DNA of 64,000 nt, taken from Lepidurus packardi (taxonomy: Eukaryota; Arthropoda; Branchiopoda; Notostraca; Triopsidae). The DNA is taken from assembly GCA_023053545.1 (NCBI GenBank), contig JAKZAN010000006.1, forward strand, positions 8,319,851 to 8,383,850, in the 5' to 3' direction. This document shows, in pieces, positions 1 through 11,100 of this stretch; the first letter of the stretch is position 1; each line of letters starts with the position of its first letter. The notes under the pieces were generated by a model. The model searched no databases. It had not been told where the DNA came from and saw only the letters and a program-made list of their open reading frames with translations. A program made the translations under genes and the position numbers.

Positions 1-135
1 TTATCGGAAAAGAGCAAGATTGCCGTTTGTTTAGCCTGGTCATTTAGCAAACAGCTCTTTGTAAATTTCGACAATCAGTTGCATACATAGCGTGTTGCTA
101 CGATTCGTAATAATAATAACTTTATGACGGTGCAG

Positions 136-1093
136 GTGGTGAAGCATGTGGCTATATTGTCGACCTGTGCGTGCGGGAAAAGATTTATGAAACCGCAGAC
201 AAAGTAAAACGTGAAGTTGGAAAGGTAGAGCACTTTAACCCCATTTTTTCCCATTATTAATAAAGAAACCTATTTAGGTTAACATTCTGATCAATAATGC
301 CGGAGTGGTCACAGGTCGAAACATTTTGGATTGCAGTGATACAGAAATTCAGCAAACGTTTGATGTAAACATTATGGCCCACTTTTGGGTAATGTATTTA
401 TTCTTATTACACTCAATTCACACTATATTATTGAACGTTTCAGACGGTGAAAGCCTTTTTACAAGACATGTTGCTTGCGGAAAGCGGTCATATTGTTACA
501 ATTGCATCCCTAGCTGGTCTAACCGGATGTAGTCAGTTAGTGGATTATTGTGCTTCTAAGTTTGCAGCAGTTGGCTTTGACTCTGCTTTACGAACAGAAC
601 TTTTTGTAAGTCATTAAAAAGCAGAGAAATTCATTTAATAATAGCCATCTCTGTTACATTACATGCATTGCAGGTGGAGGGTAGGAAAGGAATCAAAACT
701 ACAGTTGTGTGTCCTTTCTTTGTGCAAACTCCACTATTCGATGGAATTACTTCTAGGTATATCGCTAATTCCTATAAAGGGCTAATTAATTGAAAACTTC
801 AAAATCTTTCTTTTCAAAAAGTGTACTGCCTATCTTACAAGCGGATCAAGTTGCGCAGGACACTATTGAAGGAATTATAACTAATCAGCAAATGGTTATG
901 CTTCCCAAATACAGTTCTGTACTTATAGGCTTACAATGGTAAATAGTTAAATATCCTAATCAAGCTGCTTTAGCGTTTGTTATTGCGTTCTAGGATCATG
1001 CCCATTAGCTCCAGCTTGCGTTGCATGAAAGCTTTCGGTCTTGATAATTCCATGAAGACATTTCAAGGGTATGCGGCCAAGAAACAGAGCTAG
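136..1093 (+). CDS. short-chain dehydrogenase/reductase, retinol dehydrogenase 10 / epidermal RDH-like (SDR16C), 5' part missing
   Basis: This is the last ~220 residues of an NAD(P)-dependent SDR, likely oxidising retinol or another lipid alcohol at ER or lipid-droplet membranes, as SDR16C members (RDH10, RDHE2, 17bHSD11) do. Exons: 136-224, 278-388, 444-605, 674-756, 822-938, 994-1093; the first starts at an acceptor (tgcag), so the N-terminal exon(s) with the Rossmann glycine motif lie left of the window. Visible are the NNAG motif (NNAGVVTG), the catalytic Ser strand (HIVTIASLAG), the active-site Y-x3-K (DYCASKF) and the family block PFFVQTPLFDG. The end (KTFQGYAAKKQS) is reached at a TAG. 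No catalytic residue is missing in the part seen. A decayed copy lies about 4.4 kb downstream. The family is secure; the substrate is inferred. Confidence 0.88.
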
Positions 1094-1998
1094 AACTTTG
1101 TCCTACCTCACAGTCAAGTGATTATTTATTTTCATTACGGAGCACTTTTGGTGATCTACTCAGGCGTTTAATACCTCATGGCTTCACATGTTTTCTTCCA
1201 ATTGCAGGAATCGACGCGTTGTAGCCCGTTACTGAGTGGTTCGCCAAGATAGCCACGAGCTTCTTCCAGTTAATTTGTTGTAGACAAAACAGACCCATTA
1301 ATACAACCACTGTTTATTCAATTTAGTAGAAAGTTCGTATTACAAACGGGTTGATAATGCATTGGTCCTATTTTTTACGTATTTCTTTGCAACACAACAT
1401 AATAGTGCCTAAAATAACATCAAATTCAACATAGGTAACATAATCGATCTTGTTAACTAGCCTTGGTTAGAACATGATTTGACATCCTAAATAAAATAAC
1501 AATTGTAACTAAATAAGATAAATAACGCGTGTAACCAACGCCGACGTATAGGTTGGTACATGTGACGGGCAAGACTTAATGAAAAATAAAACGACGAATT
1601 CAAACAAATCTTCAATGAAGTCGTTAAGTCACAAACAAAGTTAGAAACGCCTTTGTTGCCATGCCCCAACGAAAACGTCTGTATTTTCGTGTACGGCGAT
1701 TATGAAGTAGAAACAATTGTCGAAAGGTCTCAAGTCAGGCAACAGGTTAGGCCAGGTCAGGTTTTTACTTCTGGACTGTGTCAATTTAAAGCCGTTTTAC
1801 GGGGGTCTGCAGAAAACGTATTCTTTCTTAGCTGTCATGTCAGGGTGAGTTTCTGGACTAGTTTTACAACGTAACAGCCCAGTATGGCAACGCGACACAA
1901 GGACGACTCGACAAAACGACTACGTATACGTACTCTTTCAATGGACCAAAGCATTTTCGAGTTCAAAAAGTCTCTGCTTATAGGTTAGGTTAGGTTTT

Positions 1999-2019
1999 CA
2001 AGAGACAAAAAGTCTCTTG
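1999..2019. repeat. short perfect hairpin
   Basis: CAAGAGAC and its exact reverse complement GTCTCTTG are separated by five A residues. It follows a GGTTAGGTTAGG run. No function is evident. Confidence 0.5.
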
Positions 2020-4045
2020 ATTATCCTTTTGTCGATTACACCGACACTATTCTGCCATTTGAACAACTCATTGGGATGACGGTACAGTACTGTCAATGCA
2101 TTTCTTTTTGATTTAGCAAATCTGATTTCTTTTTTTTCCTTTCTTTTTTTTTTGCAACGTGTGACGAATTTCACTTCTTATTTGACGCATCTTACATCGG
2201 TTCAGAATTGCTTGCCCACCAAGGGGATAGAGCCCGTGCCCGTCATCTCACCACACAATTGAAGAAAACGTAAACAAAACGTACTCAGACAACATGGAAA
2301 ACGGGGCTTACGAATACCGAAAGGTGTTCCACATCGAATTTTTAACGGGGCAATGCAATGATGATACATGGGTAGTACGGCTGTCATTCTAAATAGAACT
2401 ATAGCGCTGACAATAGAACCTGTGAAGTACTTAGGCTATTTATTTATTGTACCAATGATATATAAATTCAATCGAATATTTTCTTATATCAATATTTATC
2501 CTCATATCAATTCGATATTTTTTCTTTCACTTCAGATTTTTCTTATTAATATATAGCAAAAAAAGGAAAAGTAAATCCAAGAGAGAAAAACGATTAACCA
2601 AAGCAAAATATCCTAAGGGTTTGCATTGCAAAATTTGGTAAAAGGGGCCAAGGTAAAAGTGGCTTATTTCGTGAAGGGGAAAGGATTTGCCGCATGGAAA
2701 TCCTGAGCCATTCTGTCCTTTAAACGACTTGACCTGACTTGACCTGGAACCTAATTTCTTTTCAATTTCTGTTTGTGTACAATTTACTAGGTTAAGTAGT
2801 TGACTTGTAAACACGGCTAAATTTATAAGGAAGAAATTTTGCTTCCAAGCTCGGCTTCCGTGCCAGTTCGGGGTTGGGATTACTGAAACCAATCTTCCTT
2901 CGGATATCTTCAACAGTTCACGTAAAGACAAGGCCAGCAGAGTATGCGATTTGTGCCCGGTTACCTTAAAGCCACCCTCTGATTGTTAGCACCGTGGTTG
3001 ATTTCATTAAGAAAACATTGTGATGACCGAACCTAGACGTATAACTAGTTAAAAGTTTTAGTGAAAATTTAACGAAGGTTTTCTTCGGGCTCCGACATCG
3101 TTAGTAAAACTTTTGCTCCGTGCGGGTTTCATTTTTTCAAAATTTATTAAGGCGTATAGACTTTCGCCTGTTGCCTGTCTCACATTAGTAGGGGAGAGGA
3201 GGGCGACCCCTTTTTTTCCCTTCCTTTCTGTACGGTAAGTTGCGTAATTCTTAGAAAATATCACTACATGGTCGAAGCATGCTTGTTTGCCAAAGTTTGA
3301 GCTTCATGAAAGGCAAACTGGAAGAGCAAAAAAATCGGAAAATTTTAGTGCAGCTGCTGGAAATTCGACAGTGCAAGATCGGTGACGTATATCTGCATTT
3401 TATTTTACTACCAGCGTCAGCATTTGCTCTTTGCTGGATATGGCCCTGGATTCTTTAAGGAGGGATGTTGCGTTTTTAACAAAATAAACTATTGCTGGGA
3501 AGGCTTTAGTATTACAAGGAAAAAGGTTTGCATTAAAATGTATCTTTAATTCGGAAAGTTTTCTTAGTAGCAATGCTCTTATTTTGTATAACCATCTGCA
3601 GTGAAAAAAATATGCTGCAAATCTTGTTTAGTGTGGTCGGAACACGGGCAGAGTGAGTTATCTATTATTTTTTAATTCTGTAGAGGTAACATAGGGTTAG
3701 GAAATGTGCACATCGTAGTTTAATCATAGTAGAAATAATGAACCTGTCAAAATTAAGTTTACATATCATGATCATGCCAATCAAGCCTGCGTTGCTCCGC
3801 CCTAACTCCTGGAAACAAAACTTTTCCACATGGCACAGTGCACGTGTATAGGAGTGTATTTTCTGTTTCAAATGACTAACGATAAATAAAATTTCAGATT
3901 TTGTTAGTTAGGTCAAAGGTCGATCTAATGCTGACCTATAACGCATCATAACGGTACAGCGTCAGTTGTCGCTAGAGGCATCTCTGCTACTTATTATATT
4001 CATTCAGCATAAATTATCTACTGACGAGAATTAACAAAGTTTATT

Positions 4046-4092
4046 GATTATTAGATTAGTTAGATTAGATTAGATTAGAGTTATATTAGATT
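4046..4092. repeat. TTAGA/TTAGAT microsatellite
   Basis: An imperfect array of TTAGA units (GATTAGATTAG pattern), ending in a diverged TTATATTAGATTA. It is not the arthropod telomere unit TTAGG. Confidence 0.6.
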
Positions 4093-4559
4093 ATGTATAT
4101 TAGTTTCACTTATTTCGTGCCTTGTCCAATTAGTGTTTCCTCATTGGTTGATCAATAATCCGAAGTCGCTAGACAAGGTTTGGACCAACATTTACTTCTT
4201 GACTATAGCGCAGTCAAACTACTACTACATTGTTGGTCGGGGGTTTGCATTTTCTAGGGACATACAAAACAACGTAAGATAAACTAAGGATCTTCTAGGA
4301 AAAAGGGAAGGGGCCAACAACGAAGGGAAAAGTTGTTGACAGGAATGTCAAGGGCTAGGGTCAAGGCTACCATTCTTCGTTTTCGCCGCGACAATAAATA
4401 ACCAGGTAAAGTTACGGTTTCTGAAATTATTATACTCTTATTTTATTCTTTGTTATTTAGGCAACGAGGAAACGGTGTGCCTCCTGCGGAATTCAGGTGT
4501 AGTCGCTAGAAATTACCGTCTAGTCCGGATATATGTAGTAAACAATACAACATGATCAT

Positions 4560-5455
4560 GATATACATGGCAAAGGATGCAGCTACGTCGTAGATATGTG
4601 TCAACAAGATCAGATTTACGACAGCCGAGAAAGTAAAACGGGAAGTTGGGAAGGTATTTCTGGACCTCAACTTGTTTGTTTTGTTAACGACAACTATCTC
4701 TAGGTTAATATTCTGGTAAAAAAAACGCTGGAATGCTTACAGCGCGCAATTTTTTGGTTTGCAGTGATGCCGGTATGCCGAAAAACCGTCGCTTTTTGTG
4801 ATTGAGCTTGATAATGAGGAAGATAATGATGCCGTCCCTATGAGTCCGGGGATCAATTTTCAATGCGCTCATAGGTAAAGGCGCTAGGCCTCTGGCCAAC
4901 TGTTCCCCAATGCTATAAGCATAGGAAAATTTGCATTTTTAACTAAAGGTGGCCGTACACATTGTAAGTTTTAGCGCAAGTTTTTTCCCCCTTGAAATTC
5001 TAATGTGTAAGTGTTTATAGGCATTTTGTGCCCCTGAGACCCTAATCCCTTAGCCAAGGGAGCGGTTCTAGAAGCCATTTTACTTTTGAACAGAACGCGC
5101 TAAAAGTGGAGGTCAATTTTGATTGGCTGACAATTTAGAAAACTTCCTAGCAGATGGGAAAGTTACGCATACATACGCAAGTTGTTGGGACCCCAGCGGA
5201 CTAAAAACTTCCCATCAAAAGATAAAATATTGTTATCTTCGAGGAAACTCCAGAGGGAGTGTTTTTGCCCAATCCTGACAGAGCTTACACATTGGACTTT
5301 TAACCGGTAAGAAACTTGCGTATAAATTTTCCAATGTGGACGGGCACCTTAAAACATGCTTTTTGTGGTTTGCTTTCTTATTGTTCCAAGATCATGCCAA
5401 TCAAGTCAGTTTACATTGTTCAAAGGCTCCCGAGCTTAATTATCCCATTCTGAGA
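4560..5455 (+). pseudogene. decayed tandem copy of the SDR16C-like dehydrogenase
   Basis: Two consecutive exons and probably the last exon of the SDR gene at 136-1093 can be recognised. The block to 4653 reads G-C-S-Y-V-V-D-M-C-Q-Q-D-Q-I-Y, loses two bases, then continues T-A-E-K-V-K-R-E-V-G-K and ends at a preserved GT donor. After an intron with a preserved tag acceptor (4701-4703), the next exon reads V-N-I-L, shifts frame in an A8 run (4718-4725), then reads N-A-G-M-L-T-A-R-N-F-L-V-C-S-D. The spacing to a fragment at 5391-5455 starting I-M-P-I matches the intact gene. The middle exons are not recognisable. The frameshifts and loss of the YxxxK exon make it non-functional. Confidence 0.72.
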
Positions 5456-5830
5456 ACGTCCACAGAGATCCTAACTACGAAACTGTCATAAATGTGTGCC
5501 AGTTTCGTCTTGAAGCTCTCCAGCTTCGAAGATATGATTCTGTTTCTAAAGCCCGAACATTTGTGACAACGCAAGATGAAACCTGGACGTGCTGATATAT
5601 CAAAGCAATCAAGGATTTCCGTACCTACATTTAATGCTGAATATTGCAGTAAGACGTATTTCCTTATACAGCCACCATTTATATGAACGAACGTTTCAGA
5701 ATTTACATTTCAAAACTGTCCTTACCTACTCGGACACACCTTTTTTTTTTATAAGGCAATACATATTTTCATATTTCCATATTGACACTTGTTCTGAATT
5801 CTGTAGTTGATAGTTGTAAGAAGCACGAAG
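5456..5830. other. intergenic, nothing recognised
   Basis: About 375 bases between the SDR pseudogene and the 3' end of FBXO9. Short open frames only; probably contains the FBXO9 3' UTR on the minus strand. Confidence 0.5.
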
Positions 5831-7741
5831 CTACAAGGCACTGTCTGCCTCTGCCGTATAACTGCGCACTCTGGAAAACCAGAACGAGGGAAACTTGTTT
5901 GGTATGATAGGAAAACTAGTCACTGATTCTGGAATGGGTCCGTTTGGCCCAGAAGGGTAGCCGGTACGAACCATGTACCGTACCCAGTGTAAAGCACCGT
6001 TATTTTTCTTCTTATGCGGTTTTAACTCCAATTCCTTGTATACCAGACCATTGTCAAAATAATTTAAAGTGTAAAAATGTAAAGCTAACCATTTCGAAGG
6101 TTTGTTCGCCTTGCTCTACCTTCATAGGCAACTCCCTCCCTCTACGTCTGTACTTGTTGGTGGTTAAATTAGACGTTTGTGGCGCAGCTCTTTTCAGAGT
6201 TACATAGACTATCGAAGCCTTCAAAATGTAATGTCCTGTTAGTAAATTGGGATGGCTGGATAGTGCCGAGCTGCTTTTCCTTAAGTTTCCAACAGTATTC
6301 GCAGGTTCTTCAGATGTAGTGACCATTAGCACCAATCCTCCAGGGAAAAATCTAGTTTCACAACTCCTTATACCAATAAGATAGTAATGTTTCACAAATA
6401 TACCTCAAATAGCGGAAATATTGGATAAAATGCCAAGGTTGATAAGTGGAATCCTGGAAGCTATTCTCTCCCGGTCTGACGTAAGAAGTTTTGCTTATGT
6501 AGCAACCATTATACTGGAGCCTGGGCCTTTCTATGTACATAGAACGCCATGAATTGTAGCCATAGCGAGCAGGTGATCCACAATCTGGGCCCCACACTCT
6601 AAAATATTACACAAATGCATTAAAAAAAATTTCCCTTTTTCTCCACTTCTGTTTTACTTTTGACACACAAGTTTCCATATCTCCTGATCTCTGCAACACA
6701 AGTAAAACCCTCGACATACCCTTGCCGATTGCTCCAAAGACCGTACGTCCAAATCAGCCGAGACAACCCACTTGAGAATATGGATAATCAGCTCCGCAGG
6801 GAGAGCTGATATATGAAAACCCTAACCGTCATCCATTCAGTAGGCTAGCACTTATACATGCAGTCCGAAGTACTTACGTCCGGTTCAGTTTGGGGAAGAC
6901 ACACGCGTCGATCTACCAAACTTAGTTTTTGGTAGTGCGCCGTAAGGTTCAATAAATCTACGTCATCTGCATTATCACTGACGTCCGATACAAATGCGCT
7001 ATTTTCTTTCTCTTCACCAGAATTGTCCAGCACTTCTTCTGTACCAGAAAGAAGATATTACACAGCACGCGCTCCCTTTCGATAGGATGAGAAGCAAACC
7101 GACCTATAGGAGTTGCATTGCGCTTTGATTCTTCATACATCTTCCGCTCAACGTCCGAGTCTAGCTGGACGGCCCTTTTATAGAATCGTATAGCCTCAAC
7201 CAGTTTTCCAGATCGCTCATATTTCACTCCTTCGGAAAATAAATAGCTCGCCTAAATAAAAATAAATATATTTTGTCTAATGCTAATTGTGTTTATAATA
7301 TGTCATTACCTTCTCTTCTGTATCACATGTTTCTTGCCCCGCTTCAAGTGTTTTAATTTCACTTGAAGTTTTGACATTTGCCGTTCGTTTTATTGGCACA
7401 ATACTTTTGCCTTTTGCGTTATCGATTTGTCCATCCTCAGGGATCGAGTACAGGTTTTTCGGCACTGTGTTTTCTGTACAGACCGTTGTTTTGGAAGTGC
7501 TTGCTTCGCTACGAAGAGCACAATTCGTGAGCTCTTGCTGCCATTTCAAGCGAAAATGCTCCAAATCCGAATTTTCCTTTTGGTTCTATGCATCGAATAA
7601 TATCAGAAAATAAAACCATCTTGTCGTATTCGGGTTTTTAATCGTACCATAGCTAAAGTTTGGAGTTTTGAGGCTACCTTAATCACGATCAGTGTAGCGA
7701 ATTACCAAGTCATACATACACGCACGTCTTACAGCAGCCAT
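5831..7741 (-). CDS. FBXO9: F-box only protein 9
   Basis: Substrate-recognition subunit of an SCF (SKP1-CUL1-F-box) ubiquitin ligase; in vertebrates it targets TTI1/TEL2. Minus-strand exons: 7733-7741, 7310-7585, 7104-7251, 6878-7038, 6658-6821, 6404-6598, 6090-6351, 5831-6034, giving about 472 aa (human 447). A TPR-like helix pair comes first ([12 protein letters not shown]), then an acidic linker, then the F-box ([18 protein letters not shown], ending CRDQEIW). The C-terminal FBXO9 domain follows ([43 protein letters not shown]), ending [15 protein letters not shown]. The first coding exon is tiny: Met-Ala-Ala followed by donor gtaaga. An alternative is a lone ATG at 7648-7650 with donor gtacga; both keep phase 0. 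Head to head with smo, about 385 bases between start codons. Confidence 0.93.
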
Positions 7742-8126
7742 AACGTAATGTTTTTATGTATAGCTGTTCAAATCAGCTGATTGTCTTTGGAAGTCTTAGT
7801 TCAGTACATCCCTATAGGTGGCATTGGCGGTCCCCTTCTTTTTACGCTAAATACAAAGCAACGTGGGTGGTCTAAACAAGCGTCAAACAGTCCAAACAAA
7901 AGAACGTGTTTGGAAAGTAACCACATGTCTATTCTAAGCAGAATTGCGAGAGTGATTATGATTCACACATAAGTATATACCGTAATATAATGTGCTAACT
8001 TTTTTTAATCCGTTCGTGTAGCAGTGTTTCATGCATTTCTAATAATGCTGGTTCCTACCTGCCCTAGGTTCACGTTCTTAAAGAATTTCTTAACTTCCTT
8101 TTACAGACCCTACCATTGCTTCCAAA
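7742..8126. promoter_or_regulatory. shared FBXO9/smo upstream region
   Basis: A 385-base gap between divergent start codons must hold both promoters and 5' UTRs. On the smo side a pyrimidine-rich acceptor (ccttttacag, ending 8106) lies 20 bases before the smo ATG, so smo probably has a 5' UTR intron. I see no clear TATA box. Confidence 0.45.
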
Positions 8127-11100
8127 ATGAGGCTAATTTTGCAGCCGCTTTTCTCTACCATCCTTGTTTGGTGGCTTTGCACGCCTGGATCTCGAGCAGA
8201 AATTGTAGATGACTTTGAAAACGAAGCTGAGTTTACTACTATTTTCTCCATTGTGGGTGAAGACTTCGATAGTTTAAATGAAACGGCCGCCATCGCCGAA
8301 GCTTCTTCAACAAGCTCTTCATTACCACAAGCTTCGACTGTAAAATCTCCTCTTAAAAATAGTACTCTTCGCATTGAACCTTTTGTATGGCATGCCCAAA
8401 CCCCACCGAACGAGCCTCGTCGTTCGGACTGGCTGGTAGCCTATAATGCCACAAAGCCGGAAAGTGCCTTAACTAGCGCCGACTTCCGACCTACCTGTAA
8501 GAAACCTACTACATGTGTTCCCCTCAACTTTACCTCGTGCATGGGAACCCGATTGCCTCACATGTTTACATCCTTGGACCTGGCGTCCGACTCGGACTCC
8601 CAAGAAGAAGTCCAAGACCGTTTGCTATTCTGGCAGGGCTTACGCCATGTCCCGAAATGCTGGGCGGTAATTCAGCCTTTTATCTGTGCAGTTTACATGC
8701 CCAAGTGTGATAATGGTCTTGTGGACCTGCCATCACAAGTAAGATCCTCGCGCTCTTTTCTACTCGAGCTTTGACAGTTTTCTTTTTAATTCTACCATGC
8801 TAGGAACTTTGCAAAGTTACGCGCGGCCCATGTCGAATAGTCGAACTCGAAAAAGGTTGGCCTGACTTTTTAAGGTGCGATGACATGGAACGATTTCCGT
8901 CTGGATGCAAGGTAAATCTGTACAGATTTTGTTTCCTTTTTACTAATTATCCTGATTTTTGCAAATGTTTAGAATGATTTTCGAGAACTCAAGTTTAATA
9001 CAAGTAGCAAGTGCCTTCCTCCTTTACTTGAAACGGATCACGCACTAGCGTTTATGGACGGTGTGGAAGGATGCGGAATACCGTGCCAAGATCCTTTGTA
9101 CACTGCCGACGAGCATCAGAGCATCCATAATTTGATTGGTGTATTGGGAGGTTTTTGCTTAGCTGGTAATCTTTTCGCTGTTGTAAGTCTTGGATTTTAT
9201 CGCTTCAAAGTTTACTTTAAAAGCGTATTTTTGCGTTGGACTAGACGACGTTCCTTATTGATTGGCGTTCTTCCTCTAAATACCCGGCAGTCATCTTGTT
9301 CTATATGAATGCCTGTTTCTTGGCCGCTAGTGTAGGCTTTATGGCTCAGTACTTTCCCGGAGCACGCAACGATATAGTTTGCCGGAAAGATGGCACACCA
9401 CGTATGGCCGAACCAAGGTAAAAAAGGCGTCTTTAAAGTTGAGTTGAGTTGGCTTTATCGACGAGCTACATGTATGACGGATGTTATAGTGTCGAGGCTT
9501 TTAAAGTTTTTTGCATACGCACTTCTATTCATCCCAACCACGTTTTCCATATTTTGTCGTGCAATTCATGGCCATCTTTTATGTTCTTTTAGTGCTGGCG
9601 AGAATTTGTCCTGCGTTATTGTCTTCATCCTCATTTATTATTTCCTTATGGCAGCTTGTGTGTGGTTTGTTATGTTGACGTACGCGTGGCACATCAGTTT
9701 CCAAGCTATTGGTAAACTTGATCACACATTAACTGAAACAACATTTGGGATTTGGGTTTTATTTTACTTGTTACGTAGGGAAAGTGCGCGAAAAGATTAG
9801 TAGCCGAGCAGCTTACTTTCATTTAGTAGCTTGGTCCTTACCTTTGGTGCTTACTATTGCTACTATGGCCGTAGCTCAGGTGGATAGTCACAGCGTTTAC
9901 GGCGTGTGTTTCGTAGGATATGGAAGTGCACCAGTCCGCGGTGGACTCGTGTTGGCCCCTGTCGTTTTGGCTGCTTTACTAGGAGGATTTTTTCTCTTAC
10001 GGGGTAACATTTCGGTTTAAAACTTAGTCTACAGCAAAAAGCTTAAATTTAATTTATTTCTAGGTTTGCTGACGCTAATTCAGTTAAAATTGGGGTCTAC
10101 AGAAGTTGTATCAGTTGCTGCGAGCGCCAAATTAAAAACCACTATCTATCGCATGGCATTTTTCTTTCTAATTATGTTAGCTTGCATAATCACGACCTTC
10201 AGCGTCCATGGCTACCAGTACAGTCATCTGAAGGAGTGGAAAGAAAGCCAACGTTCCTATTTAGCGTAAGCTTGCTTTTTTTTCTTTTTTGTTTATTTAA
10301 TGGAGCTCGAAGGTGTAAGCTTTGCTTGGATTTCAGGTGTAAGGCCAATCAGACAGCCTTGAAAGCCTTGTCATTCTACGATACTGATACCTGCGTGATG
10401 AAGTCAAAGCCATCCTTAACAGCCATTCAGGCGCAATTATGGGCCTTGTTCGGTGCGGGATTAGCTATTTCGTCCTGGATTTGGACCAAATCTTCGATTT
10501 TGGCTTGGCAGCGTTGGCTTAGGAGGTAAAAGTTTCTCTTTACACTAACCTTTTATAAGGCGGGAATTTTTAGGGTATTCAAGCAACCGTCCGAAGAACC
10601 CGTTCGCTTAAAAAAGCATAAGATTATCGCCCAAGCTTTTGCCAAACGGAAAGAACTAAGCCAAGCGGGAAGACTTTCTATCAGTATCCATAATACCCAT
10701 GATGATCCTGTTGGTAAGTTAATAAGACAAGTGCATGACGTTTGAAAACGCCTTTTTTACACTACGGGACGGTCTAGGAATGTTTTTCGACTTGAATAGC
10801 GCTGCTTCCAATGACGTCAGCTCTGCATGGGCGGCTGCGATTCCGAAGTTCGTTACCAGGCGTGGCGCTGTGGTGGGAGCAGGAGCTTTGGGCTTACGAA
10901 GGAATTCCATGGATTCTGATATGAGTGTTAGCTTAAGAAGGTATGGTTTTCTTATATTGGTCTTTCCCTGTTTCTTGATCGGCAAAGCAAAAATTGCATG
11001 AAAATTGGATTCATGGTTTTGTGAGTCCTGTTCACCCGAATTCAGCATTCAGTATCAGAACTCTCGTAAACATTGTACAGAACTTATTTAAGGATTCAAA

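Larger units (their letters stand above)
1094..4559. other. intergenic stretch, no convincing gene
   Basis: About 3.5 kb of AT-rich DNA downstream of the SDR gene. Only short open frames occur; the longest (minus, 2527-2931) begins at TTG and resembles nothing I know. It holds a perfect 8-bp hairpin (1999-2019), a short TTAGG-type run (1982-1996), a TTAGA microsatellite (about 4046-4092), two AGGTCA-like half-sites (3910-3922) and a fragment at 3771-3785 that matches the start of the SDR last exon. Confidence 0.6.

Noticed and set aside
1982..1996. GGTTAGGTTAGG run as telomeric repeat
   Set aside because: Fewer than three TTAGG units; too short to call an interstitial telomere.
2527..2931. 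134-codon minus-strand open frame
   Set aside because: Begins at TTG, has no recognisable motif, and the composition is that of AT-rich intergenic DNA.
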